From Xiphias gladius (taxonomy: Eukaryota > Chordata > Actinopteri > Istiophoriformes > Xiphiidae): a stretch of DNA of 64,000 nucleotides. The stretch lies in contig NC_053420.1 in the NCBI RefSeq assembly GCF_016859285.1, positions 24,596,045 to 24,660,044 of the forward strand, written 5' to 3'. Shown piece by piece: positions 42,042-53,615 of the stretch; position 1 is the stretch's first letter; each line of letters opens with the position of its first letter. A model generated the notes under the pieces. It did no database searches, was not told the DNA's origin, and saw nothing but the letters and a program-made list of their open reading frames with translations. A program made the translations under genes and the position numbers.

Positions 42042-45000
42042 CTGTGTGGAGACAGATTGTGACAAACATCTATGAGCCACAGGGCATTGCTTTTGTTGAT
42101 GCCCATGCAACCTTCCTCTCCAATGACCTGCTCCCCCTGGTGGAGAAAACTGTCACAGACAAAAAGGTATTCAAAATTCAAAATGATTTCAAAAAATAAT
42201 AAACAAATTTCTGTCCCAAGAATTAAGAATGAGCTAAACTGAATGTATTTATCCCCTTGTCAGGCACACATCTCTTTCTCACCAACTATGGAGCAGCAGA
42301 GGAAGTGTCCGGGTTGTGATGGAACATTCATCGATGGAGATTTTATCATCAAGTATGACATAAACCGAGCGAAGAGCCTCGGGGACATTCAGGTCAGCTG
42401 TCGATAATTGCTATAGCTCAGTATCTGCTGCACACACATTTCAATTATGCTTCACATGTAAAACCATACAGAGTCACTTTAACATTCTTTGTCTGGATGT
42501 TATGTTGTGAGAGAAAAATGGATGAATCTGTGATTAGATTGTGTCATTCTTTCATGTATATTACTGTTCATTACGATTCTCTTCCCTTCAGATTGTGAAT
42601 GGATACTTTGTGCACTTCTTTGCTCCCCCTGACCTGCAAAGAGTCCCGAAGAATGTGGTGTTTGTGATTGACAAGAGCGGATCTATGAGTGGAAGAAAGA
42701 TTGTACAGGTGAGAGGCTGTTGATGTGGTTCCAATATACCGATGCCCACGTGCACTCATTTTGACCTCTGACCTTCTAACTCTTTGTAGACGCGAGAGGC
42801 ATTGATGGCCATCCTCAAAGACATCAACGAGGAGGACCACTTTGCCCTTATCCAGTTTGATGACAAAATCGAGTCCTGGAGAGACTCACTTAGCAAAGCA
42901 ACTAAGGAAAATGTGGCTGAAGCCATGATCTACGTGTCACAAATAAGGGATCTGGGAGGTTAATAGAAATACAAGTGACACCAGCTGTTATGTCAAATGC
43001 CAAATGTCGTCTTTACTCTTTCAATGATAGGAATACCTTCTGATATTATAGATTTTACTGTTGTGTGTTTTCTTTTTAGGAACCAATATCAATGATGCAG
43101 TGTTGAGAGGTGTGGAAATGCTGATCAAAGAAAGGCAGGAAAACAGGCTCCCTCTGAGGAGCATTGATATGATTATTTTACTGACTGATGGAATGCCAAA
43201 TTATGGTGAGCATCTAGAGTGTGTGCATACTGTAGGATATACTGTATATACTATATTTGTGTGAATGCACATTTGATCAATGTACTTTATATTTAGCGTT
43301 AAATCGGTGTATGTTGAATCTGTGGGTTTGAAGGAGTGTCTAACCCCCGGATGATCCAGGAGAATGTGCATTCTGCTATTGGAGGAAACATGTCTCTGTT
43401 CTGTCTTGGATTTGGAAATGATGTGGATTACTCCTTCCTGGATGTGATGAGCAGACAAAACAAGGGATTGGCCCGCAGAATATTTGAGGGTTCAGATGCA
43501 ACACTTCAACTTAAGGTGGCAGGTTTAGGCTATGAATACATTTCTGAGCCAATAGTTAGATTTTTGTAAATTTAAATTTAAATAATACCAGCTACAGACA
43601 GGTGACGAATTAAAGGAAAAATCAACATAAATTGTCGCAGTCAGGTGTTGGGCCACCACGAACCACCAGATAAGCTTCAATGCACCTTGGAATTGATTCT
43701 ACAAGCCTCTGGATCTCTACCGGAGTGCTGGACAACATTCTTCCAAAAGATCTTCCCTCATTTGGTGTTTTAGATGGTGGTGGTGGAGAGCGCTGTATTA
43801 CACGTCGGTCCAATTTTTCAGATTTTTCCTTTAATTTGACAACCGTCTATATGTCATTTTCATCCACAATACTGTTATCACTATTTTTGATAAAACTATA
43901 GTAAAAGCTATATATATAGCAAATTCTGTACAAATATATATGCTATTAATTTCAGGGTTTCTATGACGAAGTTTCCAGCCCTTTGCTCTCTGAGGTGGAC
44001 CTGCGTTATCCTGACAATGCTGTCGACTTCCTGACCACCAACCACTTCAGCCAGCTGTTTAATGGCTCCGAGATCGTGGTGGCTGGTCGGCTGACAGACA
44101 ACAACCTGGACAACTTCCCGGTGGAGGTGGTCGGCCAGGGGGTAAGGAGAAGGAGATGGCAGAAATTTAGAGATAATGCTGAGGTGGAGAGAAGACTATT
44201 ATGTCTGTTATTACTCTGTTTATTAGACAGCATTTTTTCTTATTTTCTCTTCCCTGTAGTTTGAGGATAACTTCATGGTGCAGGGCCAGGCCAGTGCTGT
44301 GAACTGGGACGTCCTGTACCCAGATGAGGAGTACATCTTTGGGGATTACATTGAGCGTCTGTGGGCCTATCTCACCATCCAGCAGCTACTGGAGAAGAGG
44401 TCAGTTTGAGTCATGTCACTCAAGGTGACACCTGAATTGCTTTAGCTTGAAAATTAATATTTCCCACAAGTCTCAGGAAAATCTCTGTTAATGATACTCA
44501 TAGGCCGTCATCTGAGAGCCCAGAATAAACCTTGTAATATTCATTTATAGATTCCATAGTGGTTTTCTGAATGCCAGTGTCATATGTGGCAACTTCAGTA
44601 TATTTTCCCTCTTGCAGCAAGATTGGTTCCCCGGAAGAGAAAGTCAATGCCACAGCCAAGGCGCTGGACATGTCTCTGCAATACAACTTCGTCACCCCTC
44701 TCACTTCCATGGTGGTCACCAAGCCTGAAACTGAGGAAGGAACAGAAAGGCCTCTCATTGCAGACAAGCTGACTGAAGGTAAGGGAGGAAAGAGAGGGTT
44801 TAAAAAGTGATACAGGGCAGACTTTTCATGGCATGGCTACAGTCAAGCTTTTTCGCTGCAAAAAAAACTTCTCTGTAGTACAGTCACAAGCAACTCTGGC
44901 TACTGAATTCATATTTTCAACATATAATTGCTCTTTACTCAACTATATCAATAGAGGCTGGTTCTCCAGTGTGAACTGTGGCATGTACCAAGTTGTTCTT

Positions 45001-47086
45001 GTTCATCTGTTTTTTTTTTTTTGACAGAGCAAAGACAACAGGCAGAAAGAGGGAGTAAGACAGTATTGTTTTCTTTTTTTACCATAAGCATAAAACAGAT
45101 TTATAGATTTAAGTCAATTCACTGAAATGGTTATAACTTGGTTTTCATTGTTCTTGTAGTACATGTAGCACATCAATCTCCCGGCCCTACGTTGAACAAA
45201 CATTCTTACCAGTCACCACCAACATATTTTGGTAAGTTCATTTTTAGCAATGCCAGCTGCATGACTCTAGGGATGGCAATGTCAGTTTGTCAGTCAGTTG
45301 CTCTGTCAGTCCATCACCGCAACTATTAGATAGCTTGCAGAGAAATTTTGTACGGACATTCATGGTCCTCAGAGGATTTGCATAGCAACAAATGTTAGAG
45401 AATTCAGATGCTAAACTAAAATGGTGAACATGGTAAACATTACATGCAAAACATCAGCTTGTTAGCATTTTCACTGTGAGCATGTTAGGATGCTGGTGTT
45501 AGATTTTAGCCCAAAGCAAACACAGCTGTGCCTTAGCACTGCCTTACATAGCTCTTAGCATGGCTTTGGACTCTTAGGGTTAGTGACATGTTGTCATCAG
45601 CATGGTGAGCCAATACTAAATCAAAAACAAAATCATATTGATTTCGTTTAAACACTCATTGTACTCTGGTATCACCTGCAGTGGACGGAGATCCTCATTT
45701 CATGATAGAGCTGCCAGACAGAAACGACGCTCTGTGCTTCAACATCAACGCCAAACCAGGAATCATTTTCACTCTGGTCAAAGACCCAGAATCAGGTCAG
45801 TCCTGAGTCCTGATTATCATCATGACTTTCTTACTAGCTTACAAGTGCAAAATGTGGTCCCTGGTGTCCTTCCTATAGACCAATATGTAGAACAAATGTT
45901 AATTTTTTTTTCTCACTTTGTACACTTATGTGCTAGTAAATCATATGATGCAGTTAAAGAGTGAGTAACTCCAACAATGTTTCCTCAGGTATTTTGGTCA
46001 ATGGACAGATAATTGGAGACAAGAAAATTCCCCCCAATGGTAAAATTAATACCTACTTCTGGCGGTTTGGCATCGTCCACCAGACTCTGGGGGTGAGGCT
46101 GGAGGTGAGCACTCATGACATCTCAGTGTTCCAGGACGGCAAATGGGTCAAGCTGCTGTGGTCTGATACAGCCTCTCTCAAAGGACCCAAGTGAGTGGCT
46201 GCACCGTCTACATGTATAATATGAAATGTAAAGTCCAGTTCTGGACAATTAATTATCATCTTCTTTCCCTCCATTTCTTTCTCCCCCAGTGTGGATCTTT
46301 TCGTGACCAAGGGTCGCAGCCTAATGGTAACTTTAAAAGATTCAGTCAAGTTTGTGATACTGCTACACAAAGTGTGGGAGAAGCATCCATACCACCCGGA
46401 CTACTTGGGTTTCTACACCCTGGACAGCCACCTCCTCTCCCATTCTGTTCACGGCCTACTAGGTAGAACATGACACACTTACCAGGAAGTAAATTGCATG
46501 GTTTAAGTTTTATAGCAGGTCAAGAGAAGTGATATGGATTTCTTTTCAGAATTTAGAGTGGTTTCTCTTTGAAGCAGACAAAACGGAATAAGATAATTAT
46601 TTTTGCTTAAGTTGGCAAGGTGGACAGATTCAGAGCAAGAATAATTATATTTTAAGATGATATTTACTGTAAATCTCGGGTCGTCTTCCAGGTCAGTTCT
46701 ACCACGGGATTGAATATGAGGTGACAGACCTGCGTCCAGGAGAGGTTCCAGAGAAACCAGATGCCACTATGTATGTGAAAGGACAGGAGCTCAATGTGAC
46801 CAGGTACACTACTTGCTTCAGATAAGTGTGTCCCATCTCAGTGTGGAAGAGTTTGCATGTAATCTGTATCCTACATGAATAAATGTGCTCTTTTCTTCGT
46901 AAATATCATTTGTAAACATCACATGATATTTTTGTCTCGGTCCACAGAGGGTGGCAGAGAGACTTCAGGAGGGATGTGAAGAATGGAGAAAATGTGCCCT
47001 GCTGGTTCATTCACAGTAATGGAACAGGCCTCATTGATGGAGATGCAAGAGACTACATTGTGTCAGGACTTTTTAAAACTGTTTAA
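39388..47086 (+). CDS. itih3: Inter-alpha-trypsin inhibitor heavy chain 3-like, complete coding region, 22 coding exons
   Basis: Secreted plasma protein that is attached to bikunin's chondroitin sulfate and transferred to hyaluronan to stabilise matrix. Exons: 39388-39501, 39863-39892, 40231-40254, 41086-41240, 41431-41535, 41692-41854, 42056-42166, 42264-42392, 42592-42708, 42790-42958, 43080-43205, 43334-43515, 43956-44141, 44260-44399, 44618-44778, 45028-45054, 45160-45231, 45682-45795, 45989-46190, 46290-46462, 46692-46803, 46948-47086; 2751 nt, 916 residues. Signal peptide about 1-26; dibasic KR at 49-50 before the likely mature Ser51. VIT domain ([18 protein letters not shown]). VWA domain with MIDAS D304-x-S306-x-S308, TNIND and LTDG. 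Asp674-Pro-His-Phe is the bikunin attachment motif, which excludes ITIH4. ITIH1 is the main alternative. AATAAA at 47133-47138. Confidence 0.92.
39502..41085 (+). other. itih3 introns 1-3 with two micro-exons
   Basis: Holds the 30-base exon 39863-39892 ([10 protein letters not shown]) and the 24-base exon 40231-40254 (KRSTNEAK). Both are in phase 0 and have good splice sites. No other feature is recognised. Confidence 0.65.
41957..42038 (+). repeat. (GT)n microsatellite at the itih3 exon 7 acceptor
   Basis: GT repeat ending 17 bases before the exon at 42056; it takes the place of a normal pyrimidine tract. The pseudogene copy has the same arrangement (53551-53611 before exon 53620). Confidence 0.95.
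43595..43847. mobile_element. MITE with TA target site (Tc1/mariner-type), 253 bases
   Basis: Left end CAGACAGGTGACGAATTAAA and right end (reverse complement) GACGGTTGTCAAATTAAAGG are inverted. The inner 18 bases (43606-43623 versus 43821-43838) match except for one. TA dinucleotides flank both ends (43593-43594, 43848-43849). The interior (GTGTTGGGCCACCACGA...) is a repeat I recognise from many fish genomes. Inserted in itih3 intron 12 and absent from the matching intron of the duplicate. Confidence 0.8.
45255..45610 (+). repeat. Percomorph interspersed repeat
   Basis: Contains the typical phrases GTCAGTCCATCACCGCAACTATTAG, ATGGTGAACATGGTAAACAT, CATCAGCTTGTTAGCATT and GTGAGCATGTTAGGATGCTG. 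This family is abundant in percomorphs; other fragments lie at 8143-8245 and 55315-55440. Lies in itih3 intron 17, just before the DPHF exon. Confidence 0.75.
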
Positions 47087-47719
47087 AAACATGTTACACA
47101 TCAATGTCTACCACAGATCATCAAAATCATAAAATAAATATTAAAATCTGCCTGCGTTTACCGCATGAATAATATAACATCGTATGCCCAAAGGCAAACA
47201 GGCTGCATTATGAGTGTATTTCCTGAAATTATAAGAACTGGAAATAACACTATTCCAAAAGAGTGAGAAGTACTGGGAGACATATTCAACAATAATTTGT
47301 ATTCAAATACATGGGACACAGTTCTTAAAGATGGACTTAAGCTAGAATTACTCATTTTAGACTGTTTAGTCAGTGTTTATAATGTCTTTACTTTGGTTAT
47401 TCCTCTGTTTTCCTTAAAGACATGACTTTAGCTTGCTAATTTCAAACCTTTGTGTGATGACACCTGACACAACCTGCTTTTCCCAGTTTAAGTGTTGCTA
47501 ATGTCAGGAGCTGACAGGATGTAAAATGGGATCCAAACTGTTTCCAAGCAGTGAAACTCTGATGAAATGGTCTGTTACAGTTCATGTGAAGTCTACTGTA
47601 CAATTCCTAAACAACATGAGACCTAATAAATTTTATCTTGATGGTGACAAATTGATAAAACATTTCTTCTTGGTCAAAAAGTCAGAAAGAAATACTCCTC
47701 CATGTACCAAATGACTCTG

Positions 47720-48185
47720 AGTAAAGTTTTACTATAGGAAATATCTGCACTTAACAGTAATTAAAGGTGCTATATGTGAGATTTTGCGATCGGTACATAG
47801 CCAACGTTAGCATTAACAGCTGTTTACTTACTAAGAGCTTCAGCCATCATTGCGTTTACAAATCAAAAGGTTAGGAGGGCAGTGCTACTTCTCTTGTTGG
47901 ACTGATGGCAAACTGTCTGCTAAAGTTACTCACTATTACACAATGGTGTTACAAGACGGGACAGGCCCTGGGCTAGCTGGTTAGCATGCTAACTTCAGTA
48001 GAATAAAAGAAGTGATAGAAATAGACGCAAAAGGATTTACCATTGGTGTTGCTTTCCACCGCTGGAGATAGCTCCTGGCGAGTAAAAGAATGAAGTTTGA
48101 TGCTGAACTCGCAACGTTTTTCCTAGACAGCTAAGTACAAAGCTGTTATTGCTAATGTTGGCTGGGTAGCAATAGCAAAAACTTA
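47720..48185. repeat. Percomorph interspersed repeat
   Basis: Contains GGTGCTATATGTGAGATTTT and GGGCTAGCTGGTTAGCATGC, phrases I recognise from a widespread percomorph repeat. Lies between the two ITIH copies, directly before the Tc1 relic. Borders are approximate. Confidence 0.5.
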
Positions 48186-49700
48186 CAGTTAGGTGCATAA
48201 GGACACAATTTCTGTAATTTTGCCTCTGTACACAACCATATTGGATTTTAAATTAACAAAACAAGATGTGATTGAAGTTTAGACTTTGAGGTTTAATTCA
48301 AAGGGTTTCACAAAAATATTGCGTTAACCGTTTAGGTATTAAAGCCATTTTTATATGTATTCCCTCATTTTCAGAGGCCCAGAAGTAATAGGACAACTGA
48401 CTGACAATCAGTTTATGGCCAGGTGTGGCCTGTTCCCTCGTTATTTCATGAAAGATTAAGCGGATAAAAGGTCTGGAGTTGATTCCAAGGGCTGAATTTG
48501 CATTTGGTAGTTGTTCATGGGAACTCTCAATCTGCGGTCATAAGAGTTGTCAATGCAAGTGAAAAAAGGCCATTATTAGGCTGAAAAAACAAAACAAACC
48601 CATCAGACAGATAGCAGAAACTTCACGAGTGGCCAAATCAACACTCTACATTTTTAAAAAGAAGGAATGCACTGGCGAGCTCAGCAACACCAAAAGGCCT
48701 GGAGGACCACGGAAGACAACTGAAGTGGATGATGGCAGAATTCTTTCTGTGGTGAAGAAAACCCCTTTACAACAACTAGCCTGGTCAAGAACAATCTCGA
48801 GGAGGTAGATGTATCACTGTAGAAGTCTACATTCAAGAGACGCTTTCATCTATGTAAATACAGAGGGTTTACCACAAGGTGCAAACCACTGGTAACACTC
48901 AAGAACAGGAAGGCCAGATTAGACTTTACCAGAAAACATCTAAAACAGGCTTCCCAGTTCTGGAGCAAGATTCTGTGGACAGATGAAACCACGATTAATT
49001 TGTACCACAATGACGGGAAGACAAGAGTATGGAGAAAGAAAGGAGCGGCTCATGACCCAAAGCACACAACATCACTGTCAAACACGGTGGAGGCAGTGTT
49101 ATGGCATGGGGCATGGCTGCCAAGGGAGCTGGGTCACTGGTGTTTATTGATGATGTGGCTTCTGATAGAAGTAGAAGGATGAATTCTGAAGTGTATAGGG
49201 CTGTACTATCTGCTCAGATTCAGACAAATGCTGCAAAACTGATAGGACGGTGCTCCACAGTACAGATGGATAATGACCCAAGACATACCATGAAAGCAAC
49301 CCAAGAGCTTCTTAAGACAAAGAATTGGGATATTCTTCAATGGCAAAGTCAGTCACCCGACCTCAAGCTAACTGAGCCTGACTTAAGGGCAAAAAAGACC
49401 GGCAAACAAGCATGCAAATGAGGTGGCTGCATTAAAGGCCTGGCAAAGCATCTCAAGGGAGGAAACTCAGTATTTGGTGATTTCCATGGGTTCCAGACTT
49501 CAGGCAGTCATTGCATACAAAGGGTTTTCATCCAAGTATTAAAAATAATCCCGATTTTTTTGATTATGTTGGTTTGTCGAATTACTTTTGAGCCTCTGAA
49601 AATAAGTGCCTATGTGAAAATGGCTGTAATTCAGTTAACGCAATATTTTTGTTACAGCCCTCAAGTTAAAGCTGAAAGTCTACACTACTAATACCCACAT
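48186..49700 (+). mobile_element. Decayed Tc1-family transposon
   Basis: Starts at a TA with CAGTTAGGTGCATAAGG, the terminus of a known fish Tc1 lineage. The inner inverted repeat is visible as AAAAATATTGCGTTAAC at left and GTTAACGCAATATTTTTG at right (about 49637). Transposase remnants run over about 48600-49420 with stops and shifts. Recognisable pieces are LSNTKRPGGPRKTT, WTDETTINLYHNDGKTRVW, DNDPRHTMKATQELLK and WQSQSPDL, i.e. parts of the DDE catalytic region. The far 3' terminus is not clear. Confidence 0.85.
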
Positions 49701-50539
49701 TCTTGCATGCAGTAAATGCACAAGTACAGACTTGAAATTGAGTATTGGACAGGCAACTCAGGAATGGATGGTCCCTCCTGCTGCAGCACAGAGCGTGGGT
49801 GGAGTATAACTTTTACTGGAAGACTTGATCCACACATGCCTCGAATTCACTCCACACTTGTTTTCAGCAATTCTGGGGGAAAGGCCCTTCTGTTTCTCAG
49901 GCATGACTGCAATGTGGAGATACCTGCTGCTGCGGGTTTGGATTCCAGCTCAGGCCCGACGAGCTCTGGTCATTTCCAGGAGAGATGCTGTGACACAGGT
50001 ATTTAACATAAACTATGTGTGCAGTAGTCTCGTGTGAACAAATGCCTGGTTTGTTATTTTCTATGTTAGCTGATACCTCATTGATGACAAGTATAAACAC
50101 CATTTATGAAAGCATATCTTTCCCATGAAGAATCCTCAGGCATGCAGGAAGTGATGTGCTTTGCATGGCTGGCAGCAGCCTTTTGTTTTCTGAAAAAGAA
50201 TAAAAGAACATCTGTTTAGAGGGCACAAATAACAAGGCTACATAGAAAAACAGAAGAGCGCCACAGAAAATCAAATAAAAAAGATGCCAAAGAAGTAGTG
50301 ATCCGGTCATCCAGTCCTCTCCGGGAACACTAGAGCATGGATAGCTTACAGGAAAAAATGCTTTAAAACTGCTAAAAAAACCAAAAAGAAAACAGCTAAA
50401 TATCAGTGACCTGGGTTGCATTTTAAGTCAATATTGTTGTTTGCAGGTGTGATTTTACTTTGTACCTGTATGCACAATGGAGCATCATAGAAAGTAAATC
50501 CTCAGCAGACCAAAACATTAAATGTAGGCTAAGCTGCAA

Positions 50540-51330
50540 GCAGAGCTGTTTATGAGTCTTTTGATGAATGTCCAAGTCAAGTCTCGAGTCTGTTAGTGCA
50601 CGTCCAAAGGTCCCAAGTCCTTGAGTGCAAGTCAATGTCAGTCATTATAAGCAAATTACAAGTCGGGTCTTTTAAGCATCAAAATGCTGACCATTAAAAT
50701 GAAGTGGAATTTGAACATTTTCTTTCCAAAGCTGTATTAATAGCGATTTAAACATATACAGGCTTATTAATTTAAGGTGCGGACTGCTTTTTACTGTTTC
50801 AAGATTTTTACCAGGTCAAACGTTGAGACCTCATTTTTCTCAGCTTGTCCTAAGTCAAGCCTAGTCTTCAGGGGGTAGACTCACAGCAGTCAAGTCCAAG
50901 TCAATTCTCAAGATCTCATTTTTGTAAACAAAGCCCCTTTGCATTGTGCATTAACAGTGATCTCATGTCACAATGTGTGAGATGGGTCTAGTAAAACATT
51001 GTACAAGATCAACTTTTTAGGAATGTCTGACACAATAAATTCCTGGGTCTATGACTAAAAATATTAAATATATTATATATTATTAATAAAAATATTTTGA
51101 CACTTTTTCAGTCACAATGTTAGAATTTGGTCCTAAATTTTGACGCAGACTATCTTTGGTCAGATCTAATACCACTGTTAGCCTAAAACAGTTTAGGTTA
51201 ACATCTAAAAGTTCTGTTTTTGTCATGATTGTGAAATTTTGTCTGGGACAAGCGAAACATTACGCACAAAAGATGCATGATTCAAGTTCAAATTTCAAGT
51301 CTACAGCTTTGTTTATCTCAGAATCAGAGT
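50540..51330. repeat. Old interspersed repeat rich in CAAGTC words
   Basis: Repeated CAAGTC / AGTCAAG / CCAAGTC words at 50570-50640, 50850-50910 and 51283-51302. This resembles a dispersed fish repeat with this word structure. Lies in intron 1 of the ITIH pseudogene. Borders are approximate. Confidence 0.4.
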
Positions 51331-53546
51331 AGTAAGTCAGAACATTTTACTGAAGATACCATTTTGCGCCAAAGTTCAACAACAATACATGAAAAAATCC
51401 ATTTGAGAAGAAGCAGGGACAGGGATGTTTTTTCTACTGCACTTGGGGTCAATAAACCAGAATGCAATGCAGCTGCACTTTGACCAAGTAGGACATGTGC
51501 CGTTGTGATGACGGCTCTGTCCTCCTCTGTCTTCTGTTCCTCCTCTTCTACTCACCAATGCAATAGTTTGTTTAAGTAACCTATCATTTCAGACCTTGTC
51601 ATGCTTCACCTGTCCATTAGTTACGATTCCTACCAGTCTTCCCTGTCCGCTTCCTGCTACTTGTCTACTCTGTTGTGTGACCTTTACATCCAAGAGTCTA
51701 TGCCCACACCTGTTTTAAGTCTTTTGTCTGTTTCTGCATCCACAAATTGCTTCCTGGACATGCTGCTGCAGTGCTTACTTAATATTCTTGAAAAATCGAC
51801 TCTTAAAGACACTTTGGGATACACAGAGGAGGCAACTTTAGTGCACGTGATGAAGAGTATCATAAGCATGGATACCTCAAGAAGGGATTTTGGATTGTAA
51901 GAAAATCAGCATTTTTCAAGGCAGCGTGTAACTAATGATAAACATTCAGGGAAATTTCAAGTGCAGTCATTCTATGTTCTATTCCAGGAGACAAGAGAAG
52001 CTATGGGCACCAGGTCAATAAATGTATTCAGCTTAAAATACTTACTAACAAAAGTTTAAACTACAATTTTGCTGATCTTTCTTTCTCTGCTGTGCTTATA
52101 TGTCACTTATTTTTGTCTCTTTTTTCTTCTATAGAAAAGATGCAAAAACTCTGCAAATTCAAAGGAACTCATTTTGATTAATATTTATTAATATAAAATT
52201 TTAAAATCAAACTGGGGGTACGAACTTTCCTAACAGCAAAACCTTAATACATGTTAATGTATTGTTGTCAAAGTAATTCAAAACTGAATACGATAATTGA
52301 ATACACATGAGACCATGGTCAAGATGACTGGTGGCTTCTATCTCACAGTAGTGGTATTGTTATTGTTTGTAGAATGTAGTCCACATTTCCCATAAACCAC
52401 ATTGCTTCCAGATGCCACTTGTTCCGCTCTTCCCTCCCCTGTGTCCAGTGGCATGCATTTATTTTCTCTTTGCTTTACTGGAGACGATATACATGCTGGA
52501 AGTGATTTGTCCATCTGTGTTTTATTCCTTACTTCATTTGCTAGTATGAGAAACTCTAAGTTTCGTTTACATTGTGTTTACAGAAAAGTGACTTCTTTCT
52601 GTTTTGTGACAAGAATCATTTTGGGACATTCCTCCTGACATCTGATATTTCAGTAGAGAATTCAGTAGAGAGACTGCCACTTCTCTAGCCCATCGGTCTT
52701 GCTTGATTCCTGTAATGTGACGGGATAATTTGTGTAGTAATGATTTACTGATACTGAAGCCCTACAGACACAACATTTTAGTCTACAAGCATGCCAAATT
52801 TACCTCTCCGTCCATCCTTTCAAATGGTGGAGGTGTACGGTGGCGGAGTCACCTGCAGGGTGACATCTCGTTTTGCCCACACCATCTTGACCTCCAAGGC
52901 TCTGAACAGAGCCATCTCCTCTCAGGAAATTTTCTTTGAAGTGGAGCTGCCCAAGACTGCCTTAATCACCAACTTCAGCCTGTCAGTCAAAACTCGAAAC
53001 CTTTGACATTGAGCCTAGGTTATGGGTTTTTCTACCTTTTGACAAATGTCCTTGTCCCTCACAGGGAAATTGAAGGTCAGGTGTTTGTTGGGGAGGTGAA
53101 AGAAAAAGGGAAAGCCAAGAAACAATATGAGAAGGCTGTTTCCTCTGGGCAGACTGCTTTACTGGTCAAGTACGTTGGACTGAAAAACATTACAGCATGG
53201 TTTGAACACGTGGAAGTGGTGTGAACATCACGGTAAAGTAAGAGATGGCTATCATTACAGGACATCTGGGAGGAAGATGGAGAAGTTTTCAGTGTCTGTC
53301 AGCATTGCGGCCAAAAGTAACGTGATTTTCATTCTGACCTACGAGGAGCTCCTTAAGGGAAACTGGGCCAATATGAGATTCTAACTCTAGTTAAACCCAA
53401 ACAACCGGTGCAGGAGTTTCAGGTTCTACTTACTCTCCTCTTTTAGTTTTCTATATAATACGAATGCAAAGTGTGAGGAATTTGTCTCAGCATTAATGAG
53501 ACTTTACATCACGAACTCGATCTGCTTCAGTGATTATGTGTGCATG

Positions 53547-53550
<4 letters not shown>

Positions 53551-53611
<61 letters not shown>
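53551..53611 (+). repeat. (TG)n microsatellite at the pseudogene exon 7 acceptor
   Basis: TG repeat ending eight bases before the exon at 53620, at the same place as the GT tract at 41957-42038 in the intact copy. It therefore predates the duplication or was carried by it. Confidence 0.95.

Positions 53612-53615
<4 letters not shown>

Noticed and set aside
41823..42199. Open frames across the GT/AC tract near 41.9-42.2 kb
   Set aside because: They are Thr-His or Cys-Val repeats produced by dinucleotide sequence. The real coding segment there is the itih3 exon 42056-42166. The same applies to frames over 57190-57387 and 61970-62291.
50104..50421. 105-codon open frame on the minus strand in the first intron of the ITIH pseudogene
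   Set aside because: Hydrophobic, low-complexity translation with no recognisable domain, splice partner or promoter; consistent with chance in AT-rich intron DNA.
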